The notes: generated by a model not told the origin, from the letters alone. A DNA stretch of 5,381 nt from Chthoniobacterales bacterium (GCA_013812515.1 JACCTI010000083.1:1-5381); one strand, 5' to 3'. Shown: positions 1 to 5,325, counted from the stretch's first letter. Made by a program: numbers and translations.

Positions 1-136
1 GGATAATGATCGTATTGCGGCGCCCATGTGCTTCCTCGGTGATGCGGAGGAATTTTCCCCGATTATTCTCTCGCAGCTCGACGTGAAAATGCTTCCGCTC
101 GATCTGCAACTGTTTGGCCTCGATCACGCTGTCCAT
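1..136 (-). CDS. PUR-domain nucleic-acid-binding protein (DUF3276-like), partial: N-terminal 45 codons
   Basis: The minus strand, read from the ATG at 134-136 to the window edge, encodes a peptide starting MDSVIEAKQLQIERK. It continues with LRENNRGKFLRITEE and GRRNTIII. The pattern of a basic strand (QIERKHFHVEL), then ENxRGKFLRITE, then GRRNTIII, matches the first beta strands of the bacterial single PUR repeat (PurA ssDNA/RNA-binding, DUF3276 type; related to Borrelia BpuR). Such proteins bind single-stranded DNA or RNA, usually as dimers. The ATG is the only usual start codon after the in-frame TGA at 188-190, so the start is well bounded, although no strong Shine-Dalgarno precedes it. The C-terminal part lies outside the window, so total length and the closing helix cannot be judged. 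It lies downstream of the RNase R gene in the same orientation, which fits a role in RNA metabolism, but the 212-nt gap argues for its own promoter. The family call rests on remembered motif resemblance. Confidence 0.72.
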   Translation of the reverse strand, partial: MDSVIEAKQLQIERKHFHVELRENNRGKFLRITEEAHGRRNTIII

Positions 137-252
137 CTGCTCGGGTGCGGAGTCTATCCAGACGGACGGGATGATTGGAAGAACATTTCAGCTTCGATCA
201 GATACAAACTGTTTACGCGAATGCGTTCTGCCGGCCACTCATCGAGAAGAGC

Positions 253-272
253 CGCCCCGCTGGGTCGGGGCG
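253..272 (-). terminator. Candidate terminator hairpin downstream of RNase R
   Basis: CGCCCCG (253-259) and CGGGGCG (266-272) form a perfect 7-bp GC stem with a 6-nt loop, 77 nt beyond the RNase R stop. On the minus strand the stem is followed by GCTCTTCTC, which is pyrimidine-rich but not a true U tract. It could be a weak intrinsic terminator, a 3'-end-protecting structure, or part of a repeat. The neighbouring 282-303 hairpin precedes it on the same transcript. Confidence 0.35.
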
Positions 273-281
273 CCATTCGCT

Positions 282-303
282 CACGCCGGACGGGAGCGGC
301 GTG
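282..303. repeat. Inverted repeat (7-bp stem, 8-nt loop) in RNase R 3' region
   Basis: CACGCCG (282-288) is the exact reverse complement of CGGCGTG (297-303), with loop GACGGGAG. On the RNase R transcript it comes before the 253-272 hairpin, making a tandem pair with 9 nt between the stems. No U tract follows it. It may help define the 3' end of the RNase R mRNA or be a relic of a palindromic repeat. Confidence 0.4.
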
Positions 304-348
304 GCAGCGCGAAAGGATATGCGCGGCGATCAGTCATTAAGCCATTCC

Positions 349-2586
349 CTAACGGGACACGCGACGTTTTCGTCCCCTCGCCTCTTCCACGATCGCGAAG
401 TCAACCTGACGCTTGAAAAGATCGACACGCGCGACATGAACGCGCAACTCGTCGCCAACAGAAAAACGTCGCCGGGATTGACGGCCGATCAGCTGGCGTT
501 GCGCCTGATTGAAGATGTAGAAATCGTCCGTCAGGGATGAGATGTGAATCAGGCCGGTCAGCAAAACATCCGGCAGCTCGACAACGAGGCCGAAGTTCTT
601 CGCCTCAAGGACGGACGCGCGGAAGATCTGCGGATCTTTGGCGTCCATCTGCCGCTGGAAGAACTCGAGCTTCTTCATCTTGACCGCGTCGATCTCCGCT
701 TCGGCCGCGACCCGTTCCGTCGCCGAGATGTGTTCAGCCACCGAAGACATCTGGCCCATGTCACCACGGGCCTGGCGGCGGTTGTCCCGACCCGCGAGCG
801 CGCGATGCACAACGAGATCGGCATACCGGCGAATCGGGCTGGTGAAGTGTGTGTAGTTGTTCTTCGCCAATCCGTAGTGGCCGAGCGGCTGCGGCGCATA
901 ACGGGCGCGCTTCAGACTCTTGAGAAGGCCAATCTTGAGCGCCTGCTCTTCCGGTTTGCCGCGAAACGATGCGAGTAAGCGCTGGAGTTCCGCGCGATGC
1001 GTCAGGTCGCCCGTTTTGTAGTTGTAGCTGAGCACGAGCTCACGGTATTCCGCCAGCTTCTCCGGATCAGGGTTCTCGTGCACGCGATAGATCACCGGGA
1101 TGAGCCGGTTCTTGAGTTCGAGCGCGACGGCTTCATTGGCCGCGAGCATGAACTCTTCGATGAGCTGATGCGACTCGTCGTTCTCGATGCGCTCGAGTAG
1201 AATCGGTTTGCCTTCAGAATCGAGGCGCACTTTCACTTCCGGGAAGTCGAGCTCGAGTGAGCCCTGCTCGAAACGCCGGCGGCGCAGAACCGATGCGAGC
1301 TCCCAGGCGACGTGCAATCGCTCGCCTAATTCGTCACTGGGTTCCGTCTGCAAAATCGCGAACGCTTCCCGATAGGTAAGCCGGCGAGCACTGCGGATCA
1401 CCGTGCGCGCGAAGCGCACCTTCCGCGCCTGGCCGTCTTTGCTGAACTGGATGAACACTGAATGCGTGAGACGATCCACCTTCGGCCGAAGGCTGCAGAC
1501 GCCGTTGCTCAGGCGTTCCGGCAGCATCGGGATCACGCGATCCGGCAAATAAACGCTGTTGCCGCGCTGGCGCGCTTCGCGATCCAATTCGCTCCCCGGC
1601 GTGACGTAGCTAGCCACATCCGCGATGTGCACGCCGAGACTCCAGCCGCCGCCGGGCAGCCGTTCGACGTTGATCGCATCATCAAAATCGCGCGCATCGT
1701 CCGGATCGATGGTGACAACAAATTGGTCCCGCAGATCCTCGCGTCCTTCGCATAACTCTGCGCCAATCGTCTCCGGGATCTGCTCTGCTGCCTCGATGAC
1801 GGCCCGAGGAAATTCCGTCGGAAGGTGATACTTCCGGATGATCGACAACATGTCGACGCCGGGTGCGGAAGCTGGTCCCAGAATCTCAACGATCTCGCCT
1901 TCGGGATTCACATGCCGCGATTCCCAAGCTTCCAGTCTAACGACTACTTTGTCGCCGATCCGTGCCCCTGTAGCGGCGGTCTGCGACCGCCGATCTTCTT
2001 CCTCTGGCGCAACTACCCGGCGGTCATAGACGGCCGCTACGGGAGGGCGCGGCGGAATCTGCACGTAAACGTTGTGTACGATGCGCGGATCGTCCGGCAC
2101 CACGTAAAAGAAATTTCGCGATTGCTGGAGCGTGCCGACAATCGTGTCGTGCGCGCGTTGCAAAATCCGGATCACGCGGCCTTCGGCGCGGCCCGTTCCG
2201 CCCCGGGCGCGAGCGTAATGTTCGTCGCGCGTGATCCGCGCCACGACGCGGTCGCCGTGCATGGCAGTGCCGGTATTGTCGGCCGAGATGTAGAGGTCCT
2301 GTTCGCCAGGCTTGTTTTCCTGAGAGAGAAACGCGTAACCCGCCTGATGCACGTGCAGCAGACCTGTCACCAGATCGGCCTCGGACGGGAGGACGTAGCG
2401 GTTCTTCCGGATGCGCGCGATCTCTCCGGAACGCTCCAGCTCACGGAGAGTCTCGTTCAATCCCATTCGGACGCCGCTCTTTCGGCCGAGCACTTTTGCG
2501 AGTTCGGTCTTATCCAAAGGACGGTATTTGGGCGCGGAGAGAATTCGCAGGATCTCCTGCTTGAGCTGTTCAGTTTTCGGTGTCAC
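349..2586 (-). CDS. rnr: Ribonuclease R (3'-5' exoribonuclease, RNB family)
   Basis: A 745-residue RNase R, which degrades structured RNA processively from the 3' end in the cytoplasm. Residues 1-65 form a winged-helix-like segment (LDKTELAKVLG). Cold-shock/OB domains follow at about 68-130 and 140-240. The RNB catalytic domain spans about 280-610 and contains the metal-binding motif TIDPDDARDFDDA; D294, D300, D302 and D303 correspond to the four catalytic aspartates of RNase II/R. The signature HFTSPIRRYADL is at 580-591. A C-terminal S1 domain covers about 653-735, followed by a short basic tail (RGRKRRVSR). It is shorter than the E. coli enzyme (about 810 aa), mostly at the ends. The start is GTG: an in-frame TAA lies nine codons upstream with no other start between, and no clear Shine-Dalgarno is present. 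Residues 183-206 (VAAVYDRR...SQTAAT) are encoded by a palindromic repeat at 1970-2040 and look foreign to the family. A 9-bp hairpin lies just upstream of the start. RNase R versus RNase II is decided by the winged-helix N-terminus and the RNB motifs. Confidence 0.96.
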   Translation of the reverse strand: MTPKTEQLKQEILRILSAPKYRPLDKTELAKVLGRKSGVRMGLNETLRELERSGEIARIRKNRYVLPSEADLVTGLLHVHQAGYAFLSQENKPGEQDLYISADNTGTAMHGDRVVARITRDEHYARARGGTGRAEGRVIRILQRAHDTIVGTLQQSRNFFYVVPDDPRIVHNVYVQIPPRPPVAAVYDRRVVAPEEEDRRSQTAATGARIGDKVVVRLEAWESRHVNPEGEIVEILGPASAPGVDMLSIIRKYHLPTEFPRAVIEAAEQIPETIGAELCEGREDLRDQFVVTIDPDDARDFDDAINVERLPGGGWSLGVHIADVASYVTPGSELDREARQRGNSVYLPDRVIPMLPERLSNGVCSLRPKVDRLTHSVFIQFSKDGQARKVRFARTVIRSARRLTYREAFAILQTEPSDELGERLHVAWELASVLRRRRFEQGSLELDFPEVKVRLDSEGKPILLERIENDESHQLIEEFMLAANEAVALELKNRLIPVIYRVHENPDPEKLAEYRELVLSYNYKTGDLTHRAELQRLLASFRGKPEEQALKIGLLKSLKRARYAPQPLGHYGLAKNNYTHFTSPIRRYADLVVHRALAGRDNRRQARGDMGQMSSVAEHISATERVAAEAEIDAVKMKKLEFFQRQMDAKDPQIFRASVLEAKNFGLVVELPDVLLTGLIHISSLTDDFYIFNQAQRQLIGRQSRRRFSVGDELRVHVARVDLFKRQVDFAIVEEARGRKRRVSR
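1970..2040. repeat. 71-bp double-hairpin palindromic element inserted in frame in rnr
   Basis: The left arm (1970-1992) begins GTAGCGGCGGTC and the right arm (2018-2040) ends GACGGCCGCTAC. The 23-nt arms are inverted copies matching at 20 of 23 positions, separated by a 25-nt spacer (1993-2017). Each arm is itself a hairpin: CGGCGGTC-TGC-GACCGCCG is perfect on the left, and CGGCGGTC-ATA-GACGGCCG is imperfect on the right. On the rnr coding strand it supplies codons 183-206 without a stop or a frame change. The encoded peptide (VAAVYDRR, acidic EEED, DRRSQTAAT) sits between YVQIPPRPP and RIGDKVVVRLE, where OB-fold strands should connect by a short loop. This resembles REP-like or Rickettsia-palindromic-element-like sequences that persist in coding regions. 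I infer that it is dispersed in the genome; only one copy is in this window. Confidence 0.75.
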
Positions 2587-2596
2587 GCGGTAATCG

Positions 2597-2622
2597 GACC
2601 GGCGACACTCTTATCGCCGGTC
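2597..2622. repeat. 9-bp inverted repeat just upstream of the rnr GTG
   Basis: GACCGGCGA (2597-2605) and TCGCCGGTC (2614-2622) are exact reverse complements with an 8-nt loop. In the rnr leader the stem ends 10 nt before the GTG start at 2586, right where a ribosome would load. It could act as a leader structure affecting rnr translation, as an operator for the divergent genes, or be a repeat remnant. The sequence alone does not decide. Confidence 0.5.
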
Positions 2623-2659
2623 GAGGTGATGTCAGTCCTAACCTCGGGGCCAGGACAGC

Positions 2660-2681
2660 GACGGAGTGTCGCCGCTCCGTC
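2660..2681. repeat. 7-bp inverted repeat, partner of the rnr-leader hairpin
   Basis: GACGGAG (2660-2666) and CTCCGTC (2675-2681) form a perfect stem around loop TGTCGCCG. The segment GAGTGTCGCCG (2664-2674) is the exact reverse complement of CGGCGACACTC at 2600-2610, so this element is partly an inverted copy of the first hairpin. It resembles short GC-rich palindromic repeats rather than a classical terminator. Confidence 0.5.
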
Positions 2682-2728
2682 AGACGACTCAATCGAATAA
2701 ACGATTTCCCGTGATAGTCTGAAGCCTC

Positions 2729-3580
2729 ATGGCTGCCGTGCTCTGGAAAATCGCCGGCGAAACGTTCGACCTCGCGGCGCGGGGCATGTTAATGGGAGTG
2801 CTGAACGTCACGCCCGATTCGTTCTCGGATGGGGGTGAGTTCTTCGACACCGACTTAGCGGTAAAGCACGGGCTGGAGATGATCGAGGAAGGCGCGCAGA
2901 TCATCGACGTAGGTGGTGAATCCACTCGCCCCGGGGCGGGCGGAATTTCGGAACGAGAGGAACGGGAGCGCGTTCTTCCAGTGATCGATCGGTTGCGAGC
3001 TGCGAAGACGCGAGCGTTGATCTCGATCGATACCTCGAAAGCCGGGGTCGCCCGTGCTGCCTTGGATGCGGGTGCGGCGATCATTAACGACATCACGGGC
3101 GGACGCGGTGATGAAGCCATGATGCCTCTGGTCGCAGAGCGCGGCGCGGCTTTCATCATCATGCACATGCAGGGAACGCCACGGACGATGCAAACCGCCC
3201 CTCATTACGGCGACGTCGTTGCGGAAGTGGGGGAATTTTTTCGACAACAATATGACCGCGCCCTAAGCTACGGCATTGATCCCATGATGATTGCGTTTGA
3301 TCCGGGAATCGGGTTTGGAAAAACGCTGGAACACAACCTCGAGTTGCTTCGCAGTCTCGCCCGTCTTCGGATTGAGGATCGACCGCTGGTCGTCGGCGTC
3401 TCGCGCAAATCCTTTCTCGGGAACATCCTCGGCTCGCCTGAGGCGGCCCTGCGTCTTGCGCCGACGGTGGCGTTGACCGCGTTACTGCGCGAACGCGGCG
3501 CCGACGTGCTGCGCGTGCATGATGTCAGGCCTAACCGCGCTGCTTTGCGCATCGCCGAAGCCTTGGGCGAAATGCGATGA
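2729..3580 (+). CDS. folP: Dihydropteroate synthase
   Basis: A 283-residue cytoplasmic TIM-barrel enzyme that condenses 6-hydroxymethyl-7,8-dihydropterin diphosphate with p-aminobenzoate to give dihydropteroate, the sulfonamide-targeted step of folate synthesis. Both family signatures are present. MGVLNVTPDSFSDGG (22-36) includes the conserved Asn26, and DVGGESTRPGA spans 60-70. Further family motifs are IDTSK (100-104), NDITGG (120-125), MHMQGTPRTMQ (145-155), DPGIGFGKT (191-199), SRKSFLG (225-231, substrate-binding Lys227) and RVHDV (262-266). The length is typical and no key residue is missing. The ATG at 2729 has only weak upstream purines, and the mRNA may have a very short leader. Its stop overlaps the start of cdaA in ATGA (3577-3580), so the two genes are translationally coupled. 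Linkage of folP to a cdaA-type cyclase gene is something I recall from several bacterial phyla. Confidence 0.97.
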   Translation: MAAVLWKIAGETFDLAARGMLMGVLNVTPDSFSDGGEFFDTDLAVKHGLEMIEEGAQIIDVGGESTRPGAGGISEREERERVLPVIDRLRAAKTRALISIDTSKAGVARAALDAGAAIINDITGGRGDEAMMPLVAERGAAFIIMHMQGTPRTMQTAPHYGDVVAEVGEFFRQQYDRALSYGIDPMMIAFDPGIGFGKTLEHNLELLRSLARLRIEDRPLVVGVSRKSFLGNILGSPEAALRLAPTVALTALLRERGADVLRVHDVRPNRAALRIAEALGEMR

Positions 3581-4452
3581 TCCAGCACGTCGTTCAGCTC
3601 TGGCTCGATCAATGGCGCGGCCTGATCGAAATCGTGCTGCTGAGCGTCGGCATCTACTACGGCTATCTTTATTTTCGCGGAACGCGGGGCGCGAAAGTGC
3701 TCACGGGTCTGGCGATTGTCTTCCTCACCCTCACGCTGATCTCGCAGTTGCTGAACCTGACGGTGATCAGCTGGATCGTTCGCAGCTTCTCCGTTTTCCT
3801 CGCGGTCGCCCTTGTGGTGATCTTTCAACCTGAACTGCGGAGGGCTCTGGCCGCTCTGGGCGGGCACCCAATCTTTTCCCTAACGAGTGAAAAACGCGAG
3901 ACCGTGCACGACATCGCCGAGGCGGTGAGCCAGCTCGCGAACAAGCAATTCGGCGCGCTCATCGCGATTGAACACGATACGTCGATTCGCATTTATGAGG
4001 AGACAGGAGTGGAGCTGGACGCGGTTTTCTCCGTCGAGCTTCTCCTCACCCTCTTCCATCCGAAAAGCGCTTTGCACGATGGCGGGGTGGTCATTCGTAA
4101 TGGCCGCGTCGTGGCGGCCGCATGTATTTTCCCGGTCAGCCAGCGCGAGTCGCTGGATCGCGACGTTGGGTTACGTCACCGCGCCGGGCTCGGGATAACC
4201 GAAGAATCGGACGCGATCGCGGTGATCGTGTCGGAAGAGACCGGGGCCATTTCGATCTGCCATCGGCGCCGTATGGAGCGGAACTTCACGCCGGAAACTT
4301 TTCGTAAACGCCTCGGGGAACTTCTGCTCCACGGCACCTATGAAGAAACTGATCCTGAACAACTGGCAGGCGAAAGTGATCGCGCTCCTGCTCGCGACCG
4401 CCCTCTGGTATCTCATCAAAAAGAACGTAGCAACGACACCCTTACCGTCTGA
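3577..4452 (+). CDS. cdaA: Membrane diadenylate cyclase CdaA (c-di-AMP synthase, DAC domain)
   Basis: A 291-residue homologue of CdaA (DacA/YbbP), which makes cyclic di-AMP from two ATP on the cytoplasmic face of the membrane. Three membrane segments are visible at about 15-33, 41-60 and 62-82. They are followed by the family junction FQPELRRALAALG (83-95). The DAC domain covers about 100-253. Its motifs are FGALIAIE (125-132), LHDGGVVIRNGRVVAAACIF (166-185), GLRHRAGLGITEESDA (198-213) and IVSEETGAIS (217-226). Family consensus as I know it is DGA and GTRHRAA; here they read DGG and GLRHRAG, keeping Asp168 and the RHR triplet. The domain ends near LGELLLHG (246-253). The remaining 38 residues are hydrophilic and are almost entirely translated from the segment that also encodes the next gene's peptide in another frame. 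The start overlaps the folP stop by four bases. Activity is likely but not certain given the motif changes. Confidence 0.92.
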   Translation: MIQHVVQLWLDQWRGLIEIVLLSVGIYYGYLYFRGTRGAKVLTGLAIVFLTLTLISQLLNLTVISWIVRSFSVFLAVALVVIFQPELRRALAALGGHPIFSLTSEKRETVHDIAEAVSQLANKQFGALIAIEHDTSIRIYEETGVELDAVFSVELLLTLFHPKSALHDGGVVIRNGRVVAAACIFPVSQRESLDRDVGLRHRAGLGITEESDAIAVIVSEETGAISICHRRRMERNFTPETFRKRLGELLLHGTYEETDPEQLAGESDRAPARDRPLVSHQKERSNDTLTV

Positions 4453-4489
4453 TTCCCAGCAGGCGCCGGTTGCGTCGCAGCGCAAGTAG
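4340..4489 (+). CDS. Minimal YbbR/CdaR-like single-pass membrane peptide (49 aa)
   Basis: The ATG at 4340 opens a 49-codon frame ending at TAG 4487-4489, offset by +1 from cdaA, whose last 113 nt it overlaps. The peptide starts MKKLILNNWQAKVIALLLAT and continues ALWYLIKKNV, followed by a short Pro/Ser/Gln-rich tail ending ASQRK. NNWxxKxIALLLAxxLWYLI is the signature of the N-terminal membrane helix of YbbR/CdaR proteins, which are encoded next to cdaA and regulate CdaA in Firmicutes. None of the extracytoplasmic YbbR domains is present, and only 51 nt separate this stop from the convergent gene, so nothing of them remains here. It is therefore either a naturally minimal CdaR or a truncated one. 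The clean helix with flanking charges, its place after cdaA, and its start exactly where the cyclase domain ends favour a real gene. The Shine-Dalgarno is weak (GGGGAA about 20 nt upstream), so translation probably depends on coupling to cdaA. Confidence 0.7.
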   Translation: MKKLILNNWQAKVIALLLATALWYLIKKNVATTPLPSDSQQAPVASQRK

Positions 4490-4540
4490 GTTGCTGATGT
4501 TCCGATGGCGCGGCGCAGCGTGATCGCCGTGGTTGAAGCC

Positions 4541-4993
4541 TTAGCGGAAAAAGCGAGCGAGGTTCTCATCTTCCCAACGCCGCGCCCGCCGGTATGAGGG
4601 GTACTCGCGCTCGCGCCGATAGAACTCTTCCGTGTGGACGCGGCGCCGGCCGCCGGGTCCGATCTCGTCCGGGACAACGGAATGCAGCATCTCGTGGTAA
4701 AGCACGTACTTCAAAAACCAGAGTGGGACGAATGGTTGATCAAGCCGTGGATTGATCCGAATGATGCGGTCCTCCTCCTGGATGGTGCCGAAAATGAAGA
4801 GCTCCTTCGGCCGGCGTTTGCGCCGTCGGCCCCAAACCACTTTGTAACTCCGAAGGCGCCCGCGAAAGAAACGGGCGTTGAGAGAATCGAAGATCTCCCG
4901 CAGGTCGAAGTATCTGCCTTCGTGCTCAAGATTCAGCTGCTGCTGCATTGGCAGCCTCGGATGAACCGCCTTACGTTTAATTTTCTTTGCCAT
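4541..4993 (-). CDS. SprT-like zinc metallopeptidase domain protein
   Basis: A 150-residue protein with the SprT-like layout. The N-terminal part has LREIFDSLNARFFRGRL (31-47) and VVWGRRRKRRPKELFIFGTI (52-71), followed by RIIRINPRLDQP (76-87). The zinc-protease motif HEMLH (100-104) follows in YVLYHEMLHSVVP. His120 in HTEEF is the expected third zinc ligand and matches the HxxEF pattern of the family. The C-terminal zinc ribbon of many SprT proteins is absent: there are no cysteines. The protein is strongly basic, which suggests nucleic-acid contact. Known relatives include E. coli SprT and, more distantly, the DNA-protein crosslink protease Spartan; the substrate here is unknown. The chosen ATG (4991-4993) lies about 12 nt below the predicted transcript start, with GGAG directly adjoining it. 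An in-frame ATG at 4946-4948 (M16) has better-spaced GAGG and would give a 135-aa protein with the domain intact. The gene is convergent with the cdaA cluster. Confidence 0.88.
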   Translation of the reverse strand: MAKKIKRKAVHPRLPMQQQLNLEHEGRYFDLREIFDSLNARFFRGRLRSYKVVWGRRRKRRPKELFIFGTIQEEDRIIRINPRLDQPFVPLWFLKYVLYHEMLHSVVPDEIGPGGRRRVHTEEFYRREREYPSYRRARRWEDENLARFFR

Positions 4994-5011
4994 CTCCGTC
5001 GGTGGCCAACA

Positions 5012-5039
5012 ATTTTAAGCGAGCGCGATTGCCTGACAA
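5012..5039 (-). promoter_or_regulatory. Sigma70-type promoter for the SprT-like gene
   Basis: On the minus strand TTGTCA (5034-5039) and TAAAAT (5012-5017) each match the -35 and -10 consensus at 5 of 6 positions, with a 16-nt spacer. Transcription would begin near 5005, leaving a leader of roughly a dozen bases before the ATG at 4993. The position directly upstream of the gene supports the call. Confidence 0.55.
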
Positions 5040-5069
5040 GAAGTCCAATAAACTATTCGGTTCTGTGTG

Positions 5070-5099
5070 TTAAAGCTATCCAGTAGAAAGACTTATAAT
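5070..5099 (+). promoter_or_regulatory. Candidate plus-strand promoter with consensus -10
   Basis: TATAAT at 5094-5099 is a perfect -10 hexamer within AT-rich DNA. The best -35 at a plausible distance is TTAAAG (5070-5075, 18-nt spacer), which is weak. It would be divergent from the SprT-gene promoter. It is immediately followed by a purine-rich GGAGGA at 5111-5116. Confidence 0.3.
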
Positions 5100-5126
5100 T
5101 AAACCTAAATGGAGGAATGCGCCGCG

Positions 5127-5318
5127 ATGTCTCATTCCGGCCTTAGTCGAGACGCCGCTCGCTCAATTCCGTGCCGCGCATATCACGGCGACACAGCGCC
5201 GTGGCTATACGCCTCACAAGGAGTTGAAGCATGGCCAGTCCCGATCCCTCCCATACACTGCACCAGGGAGGTGCTCGGCTCATCACTGTTTGTCTATCTC
5301 CTGGACGCCATTTCATAA
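5127..5318 (+). CDS. Hypothetical small ORF, 63 aa, doubtful
   Basis: The ATG at 5127 has GGAGGA (5111-5116) ten bases upstream and a consensus -10 about 28 bases upstream. The frame runs 63 codons to TAA at 5316-5318; an in-frame ATG at 5109 would add six residues but overlaps the Shine-Dalgarno. The peptide begins MSHSGLSRDAARSIPCRAYH and ends SSLFVYLLDAIS. It shows no domain, no signal peptide and only a short hydrophobic end. Its composition (Cys, Trp, Pro and His in a mixed order) looks like random translation. The support is entirely from expression signals. It may be non-coding or a decayed gene fragment. Confidence 0.2.
   Translation: MSHSGLSRDAARSIPCRAYHGDTAPWLYASQGVEAWPVPIPPIHCTREVLGSSLFVYLLDAIS
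5184..5203. repeat. 7-bp inverted repeat in the right-hand gene-poor region
   Basis: CACGGCG (5184-5190) and CGCCGTG (5197-5203) form a perfect stem with loop ACACAG. No U tract follows on either strand, so it does not read as an intrinsic terminator. It may be another GC-rich palindromic repeat of the kind seen beside rnr. Confidence 0.4.
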
Positions 5319-5325
5319 AATCAAA

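Larger units (their letters stand above)
137..348. other. Intergenic region between RNase R stop and PUR-domain gene start
   Basis: This 212-nt spacer separates two minus-strand genes. No reading frame here resembles a protein. The half next to the RNase R stop holds two GC-rich hairpins (282-303 and 253-272), consistent with a 3' end. The half next to the PUR gene (137-240) must contain that gene's promoter if it is transcribed separately. I find no hexamer pair there good enough to annotate. Confidence 0.6.
2587..2728. promoter_or_regulatory. Divergent intergenic region between rnr and folP, rich in inverted repeats
   Basis: These 142 nt must hold the rnr promoter (minus) and the folP promoter (plus). 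They contain two strong hairpins (2597-2622 and 2660-2681), a 6-bp pairing CGAGGT/ACCTCG (2622-2627 with 2641-2646), and an 11-bp long-range inverted repeat (2600-2610 with 2664-2674). GATAGT at 2713-2718 is a weak -10 candidate for folP and would give an almost leaderless mRNA. I see no convincing -35. Neither gene has a strong Shine-Dalgarno. Confidence 0.5.

Noticed and set aside
1481..1492. Palindrome CTTCGGCCGAAG within rnr
   Set aside because: It lies in a conserved part of the RNB domain and is expected by chance in GC-rich coding sequence; the encoded residues fit the family.
1825..2700. Long plus-strand open frame (291 codons) antisense to rnr
   Set aside because: It lies almost wholly opposite a well-supported RNase R gene, has no recognisable domain, and its openness is explained by the high GC content and codon bias of rnr.
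2689..3250. Minus-strand open frames opposite folP
   Set aside because: The peptides have no family features, while the plus strand carries every dihydropteroate synthase motif; these are mirror frames.
4508..4531. Possible terminator hairpin between the convergent gene ends (CGGCG 4511-4515 with CGCCG 4525-4529)
   Set aside because: The stem is only 5 bp plus a wobble extension, with no U tract on either strand, so it cannot be called a terminator.
4171..4677. 168-codon minus-strand frame spanning the cdaA end and the SprT gene
   Set aside because: It crosses two real genes, is Ser/Arg/Thr-rich in the way of antisense frames, and shows no motif.
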